A stretch of DNA of 64,000 bases. Source: an uncultured Clostridia bacterium. GTDB lineage: Bacteria > Bacillota > Clostridia > TANB77 > CAG-508. Under the pieces are notes generated by a model, which ran no database searches, had not been told where the DNA came from, and saw only the letters and a program-made list of their open reading frames with translations. This document shows, piece by piece, positions 7,198-16,173 of the stretch. The position numbers and the translations under genes are program-made. The stretch is taken from contig CAQPBJ010000006.1 of assembly GCA_948852945.1 (NCBI GenBank), positions 1 to 64,000 of the forward strand. The letters are read 5' to 3'. Each line of letters begins with the position of its first letter. Position 1 is the stretch's first letter.

Positions 7198-7803
7198 ATG
7201 GAAAGAAAACAAATAGTAATATTTGGAGGATGCTTTAATCCGCCATTAAATTCACACTTTTCATTAGCACAGCAAATAATAAATGAGTATGAAAATATAG
7301 AAAAAATAGTATTTGTACCAGTTAATAGTAAATATCAAAAAGCTGATTTAATTGATAATGAACATAGATACAAAATGTTAGAATTAGTTTGTAAGAAAAA
7401 TGATAAACTAGATGTATCAAAAATAGAGATAGATAGTGATAGACCACTATATACAATTGAAACACTAAGAATTTTTCAAGCAAAATATTCAGAATATGAA
7501 ATAGCTTTCATTATTGGAAGTGATAACTTAAAAGAATTAAATACTTGGCAAAAAGCAGATGAACTTACAAAAGATTTTAAAATTTATGTGTTAGAAAGAG
7601 ACAAAGACAATATAGAAGAAATCATAAAATCAAACGAATTTTTAAATAAAAATAAACAAGCTTTTATAAAAGCAAAAGATAATATAACCAGCAATTTAAG
7701 TTCGACATTTGTAAGAAACAAATTAAAAAATGGCAAAAGCATTAAATACTTAACACCAGACGAAGTAGTAGAATACATAGAAGAAAAAAAGTTATATCAA
7801 TAA
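7198..7803 (+). CDS. nadD: Nicotinate-nucleotide adenylyltransferase (NadD)
   Basis: A 201-residue cytoplasmic nucleotidyltransferase that joins AMP from ATP to nicotinate mononucleotide, the second last step of NAD synthesis. The N-terminal motif is GGCFNPPLNSH, corresponding to the family GGxFxPxHxGH; Leu replaces the first histidine and Ser the glycine. The C-terminal ISSTxIR motif appears as LSSTFVR near residue 165. IIGSDNLKELNTWQ is the usual substrate-loop region. nadE follows after 10 bp, which supports the assignment. The changed HxGH motif is worth noting, but the family call is firm. Confidence 0.88.
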   Translation: MERKQIVIFGGCFNPPLNSHFSLAQQIINEYENIEKIVFVPVNSKYQKADLIDNEHRYKMLELVCKKNDKLDVSKIEIDSDRPLYTIETLRIFQAKYSEYEIAFIIGSDNLKELNTWQKADELTKDFKIYVLERDKDNIEEIIKSNEFLNKNKQAFIKAKDNITSNLSSTFVRNKLKNGKSIKYLTPDEVVEYIEEKKLYQ

Positions 7804-7813
7804 GGAGAAAACT

Positions 7814-8578
7814 ATGTTAGAAAAAGAAAAACTAGAGCAAGAAATGAATAATGCAATAAACTGGATAAAACAATATGTACAAAATTCAGGAGCAAAAGGT
7901 GTTGTAATAGGAAATAGTGGAGGAAAAGATTCAGCAACAGTCCTTGCTATGGCAAGCAAAGCAATTGGAAGTAAAAATGTACTCGCAGTATCCATGCCAT
8001 GTAATTCACGAAATAGTGATTTTGAAGATGCAGATCTAGTAGCCAAAACTTTTGAAGTAAAAAATATTAAAGTAGATTTAAGTAAGAGCTATGAAGAGAT
8101 GGAAAAACAAATAAATTTAAAGACAAACAAAAACTTATCAAAAGAATCTACAATTAATATTAAACCACGATTAAGAATGACAACCTTATATGGAATAGCA
8201 CAAACTTTAGGATATTTAGTAATCGGAACAGGAAATCTTTGTGAAGCCATGGTAGGTTATACAACCAAATGGGGAGACAATAGCTCAGATTTTAACCCAA
8301 TTGGAAATTTTACAGTAAATGAAGTATTAGAAATTGGAAAAATATTAGGAGTACCAGAAAAAATATTAAAAAAAGCACCGAGTGATGGTTTAGGAGAACA
8401 GACAGATGAAGAAAAAATGGGAATAAAATATAGTCAAATAGAAGAAATGATAGAAATGGGAAATACAGAAGAAGAAGCTAAAGAAGAAATAATAAAAAGA
8501 TATAAAAGTTCAAAACATAAAAGAAGCTTAGTACCAATATATACATTTGAAAGAAAAAACTTTTTAAAAGAACAATAA
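7814..8578 (+). CDS. nadE: NH3-dependent NAD+ synthetase (NadE)
   Basis: A 254-residue enzyme of the N-type ATP pyrophosphatase family that amidates deamido-NAD to NAD using ammonia. The PP-loop SGGKDS is at 35-40. Further family marks are RLRMTTLYGIAQTLGYLVIG, TGNLCEAMVGYTTKWGD and the deamido-NAD loop PSDGLGEQTDEE. There is no glutaminase domain, so free ammonia is the donor, as usual for the short form. It forms a two-gene operon with nadD (AAGGAG, 10-bp gap). Confidence 0.95.
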   Translation: MLEKEKLEQEMNNAINWIKQYVQNSGAKGVVIGNSGGKDSATVLAMASKAIGSKNVLAVSMPCNSRNSDFEDADLVAKTFEVKNIKVDLSKSYEEMEKQINLKTNKNLSKESTINIKPRLRMTTLYGIAQTLGYLVIGTGNLCEAMVGYTTKWGDNSSDFNPIGNFTVNEVLEIGKILGVPEKILKKAPSDGLGEQTDEEKMGIKYSQIEEMIEMGNTEEEAKEEIIKRYKSSKHKRSLVPIYTFERKNFLKEQ

Positions 8579-8589
8579 TAAAAAAATTA

Positions 8590-8637
8590 TAAACTTTAAT
8601 AATGCTATAATATAGCTAATATTAAAGTTTATTTATT
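8590..8637 (+). terminator. Long terminator hairpin after nadE
   Basis: The outer stem TAAACTTTAATA with TATTAAAGTTTA and the inner stem GCTAT/ATAGC form one long hairpin followed by TTTATTTTG. Confidence 0.8.
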
Positions 8638-8689
8638 TTGTACAAACTAAAATAAGCAAAACAGGAGTAATACTAGCCGAAACTATAAC

Positions 8690-8703
8690 TTACAAAACTG
8701 TAA
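8690..8703 (+). promoter_or_regulatory. BceR-type operator
   Basis: TTACA-AAAC-TGTAA is a perfect match to the consensus TNACA-N4-TGTAA described for BceR-like response regulators. It lies 53 bp before the ABC transporter gene, with a TATAAT at 8727-8732 between them. Its place in front of a complete Bce module makes a functional operator likely. Confidence 0.75.
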
Positions 8704-8755
8704 TTTTATAATAAAGAATAACTTGTTATAATTTTATCAGAAAGGACGGAGGAAT

Positions 8756-9520
8756 ATGCAAGTTTTAAAATTAGAGAATGTTAAAAAATATTATGGAGTA
8801 AATACAAACATTACAAAAGCAGTTGATGGAGTTAGCTTTAGTGTCGACGAAAGCGAGTTTGTTGCTATAATGGGAGCTTCTGGAAGCGGAAAAACTACAC
8901 TTTTAAATTGTATTTCAACAATTGATAATGTTACAAGCGGAAATATAATTGTAGGGGATAAAAACATAACACAAATAAAAGAAGAAAAATTAGCAGACTT
9001 TAGAAAAGAAAATTTAGGATTTGTTTTTCAAGATTTTAATTTATTAGACACACTTACAATAGAAGAAAATATAGCTCTTTCATTAATAATTAATAATGAA
9101 AATCAAAATAACATTGACAAAAAAGTTAAAGAAATTGCAACTAAATTAGGCATAGAAGATATTTTAAAAAAATTCCCATATGAAGTTTCAGGAGGTCAAA
9201 AACAAAGATGTGCCTGTGCTAGAGCCTTAATAAATAAACCTAAAATTATTTTAGCAGATGAACCAACTGGAGCGTTAGATTCAAAGGCATCAAGGATGTT
9301 ACTTGAAACTATGAGCGAAATGAATAAGAACTTAAAAGCAACAATATTAATGGTTACACATGATTCTTTTAGTGCTAGTTTTTGCCAAAGAGTAATATTT
9401 ATAAAAGATGGAAAAGTATTTAGTGAAATTTTAAAAGGTGAAAAAACAAGAAAAGAATTTTTTAATGAAATACTTGACGTTCTTACACTACTTGGAGGAG
9501 GTGTAGAAGATGTTAAGTAA
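8756..9520 (+). CDS. Bce-type ABC transporter ATP-binding protein
   Basis: A 254-residue ATPase subunit of the peptide-detoxification (BceA-like, MacB/LolD-related) ABC family. Walker A is GASGSGKTT at 43-51, the Q-loop is in FVFQDFNLLDTL, the signature is VSGGQKQR and Walker B is IILADEPTGALD. The first product of a four-gene module (ATPase, FtsX-type permease, response regulator, intramembrane-sensing kinase), a set that resists cell-wall-targeting antimicrobial peptides in Firmicutes. GGAGG precedes the start, and the 3' end overlaps the permease gene by 11 bp. The actual peptide substrate cannot be read from sequence. Confidence 0.92.
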   Translation: MQVLKLENVKKYYGVNTNITKAVDGVSFSVDESEFVAIMGASGSGKTTLLNCISTIDNVTSGNIIVGDKNITQIKEEKLADFRKENLGFVFQDFNLLDTLTIEENIALSLIINNENQNNIDKKVKEIATKLGIEDILKKFPYEVSGGQKQRCACARALINKPKIILADEPTGALDSKASRMLLETMSEMNKNLKATILMVTHDSFSASFCQRVIFIKDGKVFSEILKGEKTRKEFFNEILDVLTLLGGGVEDVK

Positions 9521-11477
9521 ATTAGCAAGAAGGAATGCTAAAAGAAGTATTAAAGATTATGTAATATATTTAATAACTGTAACACTTTCTTTTTCACTTA
9601 TTTTTGCCTTTAATTTAATCAGTAATTCAAAACAAGTACTAGAACTTAATAGTACAATGGAAAACTTTAAATACACAATGTATTTCACTAGTGCATTTAT
9701 AATTTTGGTTATATGCTTTTTAATAAATTACACAACAAAATTTATGTTTCAAAAAAGAAGTAAAGAATTTGGAATGTATCAGTTATTAGGAATTAAGAAA
9801 AAAGACATTACAAAAATGTTTACACTAGAAAATATTATACTAGGATTTTTAGCATTATTAATTTCGATTCCAATAGGATACATGATTAGCATATTAATGT
9901 CTTCAATTATTATGAATATTTTTGAATTACCTGAACTAGTTAAAATAGATTTTGGAAAGACACCAATATTATTATCAGGACTATATTTTATAATAATGTA
10001 CACTTTTGTACTATTTTTTGCTAGAAAAAGAATAAAGAAAATGAATGTTCATGATTTACTTTATTTAGATAAACAAAATGAAGAAAAAGTGCATAAGAAA
10101 AAAGCACATAGAAATATCACATTTATTTTTTCATTAGCTATTGGAATATTAGCTTTAATACTTTTCAATAAACAATTTGATTCTGTTAGAAAAGAACCAT
10201 CAATAACTATTATATTTGTAAGTACAATATTCATAATAATCAGTATTTTAGGTGTTACGATTACATTATCTGACTTCATATTAAATTTTATTTTAAAAAG
10301 AAAAAGTTTAAAATATAAAGGGAATAATCTATTTATTGCAAGAACTTTTTCTTCTAAAGTAAAGAGCATGAGCTTTACTTTAGGAACAATAACAGTATTA
10401 ATTACATTAACTCTAGTAGTTCTAAATTTATCTAGTCTATTTAAAGGAATGTTCGACTATCAAACCGATTTATCAAGCCCATATGATATTGCAATAGAAC
10501 TAGAAGAAGAGGAAGTCAACAAATTTATAGATTTTATTGAAAAAGAATACACTATAGAAGAAAAAATTGTTTATAGTGGATATGAAAATAAAAATAATAA
10601 TATTAAAAATACATTAGATTACGGTTGGAGAGATAATGATAGAGTAGTAAAGTTAAGTGACTATAATAAACTACAAGAAATGAGAGGAAGTAAGCCAATA
10701 TCTTTAAAAGAAGATGAATATTATTTAAATATTACAAAAGAATACAAAAAAGATATTGATAAATATAGTTCAGAATTAAAAGAAATAACACTATCTAATG
10801 GAATAAATTTAAAATTAAAAGAATGCTCAAGCAATGGATATACTTTTGCTTGGGGAACTGGATATGGATATATAGCTGTTGTACCAGATTCAGCAATAAA
10901 AGATTTAGATGCTGTAGAAACACGTTTAATTATAAATACCAAAGAAAAAACTACAGAAGAATTTGCAAAAAGACTAACAGAATTTTATATTCCTGAATTT
11001 ACTGCAAGCGCAGAAATTGAAGGTCAAATTGTTTATAACACTTTAAACATAGAAGTAAGAGGTGCAAATGAAGCAATGAATAAAGGTCTTACAACTATAA
11101 CTGCCTTTGTATGTTTTTACCTAGCTCTAATATTCATAGCAGTAGTTGGAACAATACTTGCAATTCAATCACTTAGTGATTCAGCTCAATACAAATATCG
11201 ATATAGTGTGTTAAGTAAAATAGGAATAAGAGAACGTGACCTTAATAAAATAATATTTAAACAATTAGCAGCATTTTTCATATTTCCACTTGTTTATCCA
11301 GTAATAGTTAGTTTTTGTACATTACATTCTATGAATAAAGTTTTCCAAATATCATTAGCTAATGAGTATGCTTATTTAGGATATTTCTTCTTTAATATAT
11401 TAATATTCTTAATAATTTATATAATATACTTTTTAGCAACATACTTCGGATTTAAAAGAAATATTGAAAAAGGTTAG
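9510..11477 (+). CDS. Bce-type ABC transporter permease (FtsX/MacB superfamily)
   Basis: A 655-residue membrane protein with the BceB layout of ten membrane segments and one large extracellular domain. Four helices lie before about residue 180, the FtsX-like core (FGMYQLLGIKKKDITKMF) is near residue 90, more helices run to about 310, the hydrophilic outer domain spans about 315-525, and three C-terminal helices follow. In known systems this outer domain binds peptide-lipid complexes and the permease signals to the partner kinase. Length matches the family. Confidence 0.92.
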   Translation: MLSKLARRNAKRSIKDYVIYLITVTLSFSLIFAFNLISNSKQVLELNSTMENFKYTMYFTSAFIILVICFLINYTTKFMFQKRSKEFGMYQLLGIKKKDITKMFTLENIILGFLALLISIPIGYMISILMSSIIMNIFELPELVKIDFGKTPILLSGLYFIIMYTFVLFFARKRIKKMNVHDLLYLDKQNEEKVHKKKAHRNITFIFSLAIGILALILFNKQFDSVRKEPSITIIFVSTIFIIISILGVTITLSDFILNFILKRKSLKYKGNNLFIARTFSSKVKSMSFTLGTITVLITLTLVVLNLSSLFKGMFDYQTDLSSPYDIAIELEEEEVNKFIDFIEKEYTIEEKIVYSGYENKNNNIKNTLDYGWRDNDRVVKLSDYNKLQEMRGSKPISLKEDEYYLNITKEYKKDIDKYSSELKEITLSNGINLKLKECSSNGYTFAWGTGYGYIAVVPDSAIKDLDAVETRLIINTKEKTTEEFAKRLTEFYIPEFTASAEIEGQIVYNTLNIEVRGANEAMNKGLTTITAFVCFYLALIFIAVVGTILAIQSLSDSAQYKYRYSVLSKIGIRERDLNKIIFKQLAAFFIFPLVYPVIVSFCTLHSMNKVFQISLANEYAYLGYFFFNILIFLIIYIIYFLATYFGFKRNIEKG

Positions 11478-11499
11478 ATTTATATATCTAACCTTTTTG
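11467..11499 (+). terminator. Terminator between bceAB-like and bceRS-like genes
   Basis: AAAAAGGTTAGAT pairs with ATCTAACCTTTTT. It overlaps the stop codon of the permease gene and so separates transport from regulation. A TATAAT box lies just after it before the regulator gene. Confidence 0.75.
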
Positions 11500-11531
11500 T
11501 AGTATAATATATATAATTTTGAGGTGAAAAT

Positions 11532-12191
11532 ATGAATATTACAATAGTAGAAGATGATAAAATCTTACGAGAAAAATTATCAAAGCTTTTAGAAGATAAT
11601 GAATATAAGGTAATAAGTATTACAGAGTTTAAAAACATCATTCAAGAACTATTAAATATAGAAACAGATCTTATACTGTTAGACATTAATTTACCGTATA
11701 ACGACGGATTTGAAATATGCCAAAAAGTAAAAGAAAAATTGCAAGTCCCAATTATTTTTGTTACTAGTAGAGACACAACACAAGATGAAATAAAAAGTAT
11801 TCAAGTTGGAGGATTCGACTTTATTACCAAGCCTTATGACAAAACGATTTTATTAGAAAAAATAAAAAGAGCATTAAAAATCAACAATCCAGTAAATTAT
11901 AGATACCTAACTAAAAATGGATATACCTTAGATTTACACCTATCGTTATTAAAATATCAAGATAAAGAAATAGAACTTACAAGAAACGAATTTCGCATTT
12001 TATATTACTTTTTTATAAATTCAGATAGAGTCATAACAAAAGAAGAATTATTAGATAAACTTTGGAATGATAAATATTATTTAGATGACAATATATTAGC
12101 AGTTAACATTAATCGTTTAAGAAAAAAGGCAAAAGAAATAGGAATATTGAATTTATTATCAAATGTTAAAGGGGAAGGCTATAGATTATGA
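11532..12191 (+). CDS. OmpR-family response regulator (BceR-like)
   Basis: A 219-residue regulator. The receiver domain has acidic residues VEDD near the start, phospho-acceptor Asp51 in LLDINLP and conserved Lys100 in ITKPYD. An OmpR winged-helix domain covers about 125-219 (LTRNEFRILYYF, NILAVNINRLRKKAKE). It overlaps the kinase gene by 4 bp. It probably binds the TTACA-N4-TGTAA site at 8690 and so controls the ABC genes. Confidence 0.9.
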   Translation: MNITIVEDDKILREKLSKLLEDNEYKVISITEFKNIIQELLNIETDLILLDINLPYNDGFEICQKVKEKLQVPIIFVTSRDTTQDEIKSIQVGGFDFITKPYDKTILLEKIKRALKINNPVNYRYLTKNGYTLDLHLSLLKYQDKEIELTRNEFRILYYFFINSDRVITKEELLDKLWNDKYYLDDNILAVNINRLRKKAKEIGILNLLSNVKGEGYRL

Positions 12192-13195
12192 GTTTTTTAA
12201 ACTATATCGAAAATAAAATATTTTATATATTATTTGAATTTACAATGATTATTGCATTATCAATAATGCTGAATATAGCAAATGTAAATTCATATTATAC
12301 AATATATATTACAGCCTTACTAATTATTTTACTAATAATTTACTTGATAATAGATTATTTTTTATTAAAAAAAAGAGCTAAAAAAATTATTACTTTAGTG
12401 GATAAGTTAAATGAAAAATATTATATATCTGAGATTTTACCAAAATCTAATAATCTAGAAAATAAAGCCTATATATATGCACTAAAAAAAGCCTGCAAAG
12501 CAATGAATGACAAACTAGGAGAATTAGAACAAGAAAAACTAGAATACCAAGAATATATAGAAAGTTTTGTACATGAAATAAAAACACCAATTTCAGCATT
12601 ATCACTTTCATTAGAAGATAAAAAGGAACAAGAGCTAAAGAATGAAGTAAATAAAATGGATTTATTAGTAGAGCAAATATTGTTTTTTGCGAGAAGTGGT
12701 AATACGGAAAAGGATTATTTTATTAAGGAAATAGAACTATCAGAATTAGTACACCAAGTAATTTTAAAATATAAATATTATTTATTAAATAATAAAATAA
12801 TGCTAAATATTCATGACTTAGAAGAAACCATATATGCAGACGAAAAATGGCTTGTATTTGTTTTATCACAAATCATACAAAATAGCATAAAATATTTAGA
12901 TAAAGAAAAAAAGAAAATAGAGATATTTAGTAAAACTGGGAACGAAAATGTTACATTAACAATCAAAGACAATGGATGTGGAATAAAAGAATCAGACTTA
13001 ACAAGAGTTTTTGAAAAAGGCTTTACTGGAAGTGATAGAACAAAATCAAAATCTACAGGCATGGGGTTATATATATCAAAGAAAATTTGTGATAATTTAG
13101 GACTTAAAATAGAAATTACATCTACATATGAAGAAGAAACAGTAGTTAAAATTATAATTCCAAAAAGTAATTTTAATAATATGAATACAAAATAA
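12188..13195 (+). CDS. Intramembrane-sensing histidine kinase (BceS-like)
   Basis: A 335-residue kinase with two membrane helices (about 11-31 and 37-60) joined by only a few residues, so it has no real external sensor; this is the BceS type that takes its signal from the ABC permease. The H box is FVHEIKTP with His129. The N box is QNSIKYL, G1 is DNGCGI, the F box is VFEKGFTG and G2 is GMGLYISKK. It is the last gene of the module and ends in a bidirectional terminator. Confidence 0.9.
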   Translation: MSFLNYIENKIFYILFEFTMIIALSIMLNIANVNSYYTIYITALLIILLIIYLIIDYFLLKKRAKKIITLVDKLNEKYYISEILPKSNNLENKAYIYALKKACKAMNDKLGELEQEKLEYQEYIESFVHEIKTPISALSLSLEDKKEQELKNEVNKMDLLVEQILFFARSGNTEKDYFIKEIELSELVHQVILKYKYYLLNNKIMLNIHDLEETIYADEKWLVFVLSQIIQNSIKYLDKEKKKIEIFSKTGNENVTLTIKDNGCGIKESDLTRVFEKGFTGSDRTKSKSTGMGLYISKKICDNLGLKIEITSTYEEETVVKIIIPKSNFNNMNTK

Positions 13196-13227
13196 AGCCT
13201 AATTTTTAAATTAGACTTTATTTTGTA
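13189..13227. terminator. Bidirectional terminator
   Basis: A nearly perfect palindrome built on AAAATAAAG, CTAATTT, AAATTAG and CTTTATTTT lies between the convergent kinase gene and the minus-strand membrane gene. Confidence 0.85.
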
Positions 13228-13937
13228 TTTGATTCTTTTGAATTACGATATACCCATATATCAGTTAATACAAATATTGAAAATATTACTATAGCGGGAA
13301 GATTATCAAGCCAAGGCAAACCTTTGAAAATACAATAATGTAATCTAAGTGAAGCCATCAATAATCCACCACCAAAATAAATAAAAATAAATAAAAATGG
13401 TACAAACAAAGAAACTTTTGTTAATCTATTTTCAAAATCTTTTTCTAATTCATAAACAGATTTAATTTTCCAATTAAATTCTTTAACTTTTATTAAGTAA
13501 AAATTATTTTCAATTAAATCATTTTTTCCATAAGTATAACAACGATATTGCAAAGGCGTTGCAGTAGATACATCGTTTTTATTCATAATTTTAAATTTCA
13601 TATAAGTTATTTCTTGACCATTATAAGTTTCAGCTTTTTTAGAAACTAATTTAGCTTTAAAATCCTTAGGAGGTTTTATAAATAGAAATATTATTGCACC
13701 ATATATAAATAGGGGAATAGAGCCAAAAACCAAAGCAGTTAAAAAAGACATACCATACCTAGTAATAAAATCTATAAAAATTTCTAAATCAGAAAAAATA
13801 TAATCAAAATCAAAATCAAAGTTTGAATTAAAAATTCCAATAGATGCAACCAAAACAACAATTGAAATAATAGTTAATGAAATAATATAATGTATAACAA
13901 TTTGTTCAGATTCACCTTTTTTTATATAAACTTTCAT
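13218..13937 (-). CDS. Membrane protein of unknown function
   Basis: A 239-residue protein I do not recognise. Four hydrophobic segments are visible at about 13-35, 60-86, 175-197 and 210-230. Between the second and third lies a soluble stretch of about 85 residues (KAKLVSKKAETYNGQEITYM and following) that looks beta-rich, like the internal domains of DUF3592-type proteins, though I would not assign that family. It stands alone, with its terminator shared with the kinase gene. A basic N-terminus (MKVYIKKGESEQ) suggests a cytoplasmic start. Confidence 0.55.
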   Translation of the reverse strand: MKVYIKKGESEQIVIHYIISLTIISIVVLVASIGIFNSNFDFDFDYIFSDLEIFIDFITRYGMSFLTALVFGSIPLFIYGAIIFLFIKPPKDFKAKLVSKKAETYNGQEITYMKFKIMNKNDVSTATPLQYRCYTYGKNDLIENNFYLIKVKEFNWKIKSVYELEKDFENRLTKVSLFVPFLFIFIYFGGGLLMASLRLHYCIFKGLPWLDNLPAIVIFSIFVLTDIWVYRNSKESNTK

Positions 13938-13999
13938 AAAAAACTCCTAAACTATTTTGAATTAAGAATAGCATAAAAAGTAAAAAAAAGGAACATAAA

Positions 14000-14028
14000 T
14001 TGCAAAAATGCTCGAAATAGTATATAAT
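14000..14028 (+). promoter_or_regulatory. Promoter of the 14060 gene
   Basis: TTGCAA (14000-14005), a 17-bp spacer and TATAAT (14023-14028), with AAAGGAG before the gene start. Confidence 0.75.
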
Positions 14029-14059
14029 ATAGAAAATTTTAAAGTATAAAGGAGAATTT

Positions 14060-14815
14060 ATGGACGGAAAATTACTTATACTTTGTGATGAAATGCCAGG
14101 AACACATAGTGATGGGCAGAAAGAATATAAAATTAGAGATAGCAGATTTTTAGCTGTACCAATGAGACATCCGGAAGATGATGTAGATAGAATCTTTGTA
14201 TCATGGGATTCAATTATTCCAGAAGATAGAGCTTTTATCGAACAATGCAAGTATTATGCAAGATTTACAGAAAAACCAAAAGATCCATTATTCGGTATTT
14301 CTAGAAGAGGAAGCACAGATCCAGCAGACGGAACCTTAAAAGATAGTGTACAAGAAGCAAGTTATTATGATACTTTCGAAAGAAACTTTAATTACCTATA
14401 TAGAATGATGAAAAGCGGAGAAGATTGGCAAGGAGAAGCTATGGAATTAGGAGTACAATATCCTCTAGATGCAGATGAAAGATTTTTTAGTGATTTAGTA
14501 CGATTAGTGAATAATAATGGTATTGTAGCAATATTACCTTGCTTTTCAGAAGAAAAAGAAGGACAAGCTATTACGAAATATAGAAGAGATATGTTAGAAA
14601 TTTGGAAAAATAGAAACGATATGAGAAGAAAAAGTGGATTCAGAAGGACAGATGAATATTCAACAGCCCAAGTTTTAGATTTTGAAACATATTCAGACTT
14701 TGAAGAAATTTTATATGGTAGGTCTTCAGAAGAAATTATGAAAATTTATAGTATGCCGATATTCGGAGAACCAACTAATAATAGTAGCCACAGCGGAGAC
14801 CATGAAGAAAGATAA
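14060..14815 (+). CDS. Hypothetical soluble protein
   Basis: A 251-residue hydrophilic protein without signal peptide or membrane segment. I recognise no domain. It is rich in acidic and aromatic residues, with stretches such as FVSWDSIIPEDRAF, LFGISRRGSTDP and SYYDTFERNFNYLYRMMKSG, and a Ser/His-rich tail. Some codons (GAC, CGA, GGA) give it slightly higher GC than its neighbours. It has its own promoter and a strong terminator, so it is a single-gene unit. Function unknown. Confidence 0.55.
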   Translation: MDGKLLILCDEMPGTHSDGQKEYKIRDSRFLAVPMRHPEDDVDRIFVSWDSIIPEDRAFIEQCKYYARFTEKPKDPLFGISRRGSTDPADGTLKDSVQEASYYDTFERNFNYLYRMMKSGEDWQGEAMELGVQYPLDADERFFSDLVRLVNNNGIVAILPCFSEEKEGQAITKYRRDMLEIWKNRNDMRRKSGFRRTDEYSTAQVLDFETYSDFEEILYGRSSEEIMKIYSMPIFGEPTNNSSHSGDHEER

Positions 14816-14821
14816 AAAATA

Positions 14822-14848
14822 GGGGAGCAGAAATATTCTGCTCCCTTT
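14822..14848 (+). terminator. Terminator
   Basis: GGGAGCAG pairs with CTGCTCCC around a short loop, followed by TTT. It closes the 14060 gene. Confidence 0.8.
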
Positions 14849-14885
14849 AAAAAGCACATAATAATTAATGCTCAAAAACAAACAG

Positions 14886-15245
14886 CTACACTATTTTAGA
14901 GCCAAAAGGCATTAAAGATAATTTGGCAATCTTAAAAAACTGAATACCAAAAGGAATGCCAACTATAGTGATACACCAAATACAGCCCCATAAAAAGTTA
15001 TGCAAAGCCATTGGAATACCAAAAAAGATAATCCATATGATATTAGCAACTAAAGATACAACGCCTCCACCATATTCTACATCTTTTCCAAAAGGCATAA
15101 AGGCTAAAGAAGCAAACTTAAAACATTGCATTCCATAAGGTATTCCTATAATAGTAATGCACCAAAGGATACCAGAAATGCACCATCCAAGTCCACTAAA
15201 AAAGCCTCCAAAAATAAACCAAAGAATATTTCCCAAAATACTCAT
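14886..15245 (-). CDS. YccF domain membrane protein
   Basis: A 119-residue inner-membrane protein of the YccF (DUF307) family. It has two tandem repeats of the family motif, seen as ILWCITIIGIPYGMQCFKFA and CIWCITIVGIPFGIQFFKIA, each followed by LSLMPFG or LAFMPFG. About three to four membrane segments cover most of the length. The cellular role of the family is not known. I take ATG 15245 because AAAGGAG lies just upstream; an in-frame TTG-type start at 15272 is possible but unsupported. Confidence 0.88.
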   Translation of the reverse strand: MSILGNILWFIFGGFFSGLGWCISGILWCITIIGIPYGMQCFKFASLAFMPFGKDVEYGGGVVSLVANIIWIIFFGIPMALHNFLWGCIWCITIVGIPFGIQFFKIAKLSLMPFGSKIV

Positions 15246-15450
15246 ATAAATTCTCCTTTCAATTAACAGCATTAATTATTTATTGTGCATTTTATCAAAC
15301 TTTTTTATATTATATATCAAATATTTTATAATTCATATGGATTTAAATGACAAAATTCTTACAAATTCGTAATTTAAGAAAATTTATTAAAAACTATTGC
15401 CTAAAATTAAAGACTAATGTATATATAAAGAAAGTAGGAGGCTAAATAAT

Positions 15451-16143
15451 ATGAATAGATCAACCACAACATTATTTATGATAGAATCATTAGATGGAAA
15501 AATTAATAGTGGAGATAGTGATACATTAGATGTAGATAAAGATTGGTGTAAGATTGATGGCGTAAAAGAAGGACTATACCAATATTATGATATAGAGCAA
15601 ACTACAGATTTATTTTCTCTAAATACAGGAAGAGTTATGGCTAAAATAGGAGTAAACGAAAAAAAGGAAGAGCCCAAAAAAACACCATGCAGTTTTATTA
15701 TTATAGACAACCAACCTCACTTAAATGAAAAAGGAATTGATTATTTATGTAAGTGGTGCAAAAACTTATATCTAGTAACTACAAATAAAAATCATATAGC
15801 ATATAAAATAAAAGATAATTATGAGAACCTAATACTTCTAGAATACGATAAATTAGATTTAAACTTACTACTACAAGATTTATTTGAAAAATATAGTATT
15901 AATTCACTAATTATTCAATCTGGTGGAAACCTTAATGGCTTGTTTTTACGAGAAAATTTAATTGACTATGTGAATATCGTAATTGCCCCTTTATTAGTTG
16001 GAGGAAAAAATACATCAACATTGATAGATGGAGAATCTATTAAAAATGTTGGAGAATTGAATAAATTAAAGGCTCTAGAATTATTAGAATGTAATAAACT
16101 AAATAATTCTTATATACAACTTAAATACAAAGTTATCAAATAA
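15451..16143 (+). CDS. RibD C-terminal domain (dihydrofolate-reductase-fold) protein
   Basis: A 230-residue single-domain protein with the RibD_C/DHFR-like reductase fold. It opens with TTTLFMIESLDGKINSG, the usual first strand and loop of the family. It ends with the NADPH-binding region LIIQSGGNLNGLFLRENLIDYVNIVIAPLLVGG, named here by its positions about 155-190. There is no deaminase domain, so it is not a full RibD. Relatives reduce pyrimidine or pterin-like substrates; the substrate here is unknown. AGGAGG precedes the start, and the next gene follows directly. Confidence 0.82.
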   Translation: MNRSTTTLFMIESLDGKINSGDSDTLDVDKDWCKIDGVKEGLYQYYDIEQTTDLFSLNTGRVMAKIGVNEKKEEPKKTPCSFIIIDNQPHLNEKGIDYLCKWCKNLYLVTTNKNHIAYKIKDNYENLILLEYDKLDLNLLLQDLFEKYSINSLIIQSGGNLNGLFLRENLIDYVNIVIAPLLVGGKNTSTLIDGESIKNVGELNKLKALELLECNKLNNSYIQLKYKVIK

Positions 16144-16173
16144 ATGAAAAAATATTATAGAGGAGCTCATATT

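Noticed and set aside
14060..14815. A signalling or nuclease function for the 251-residue protein
   Set aside because: No catalytic motif could be identified; left as hypothetical.
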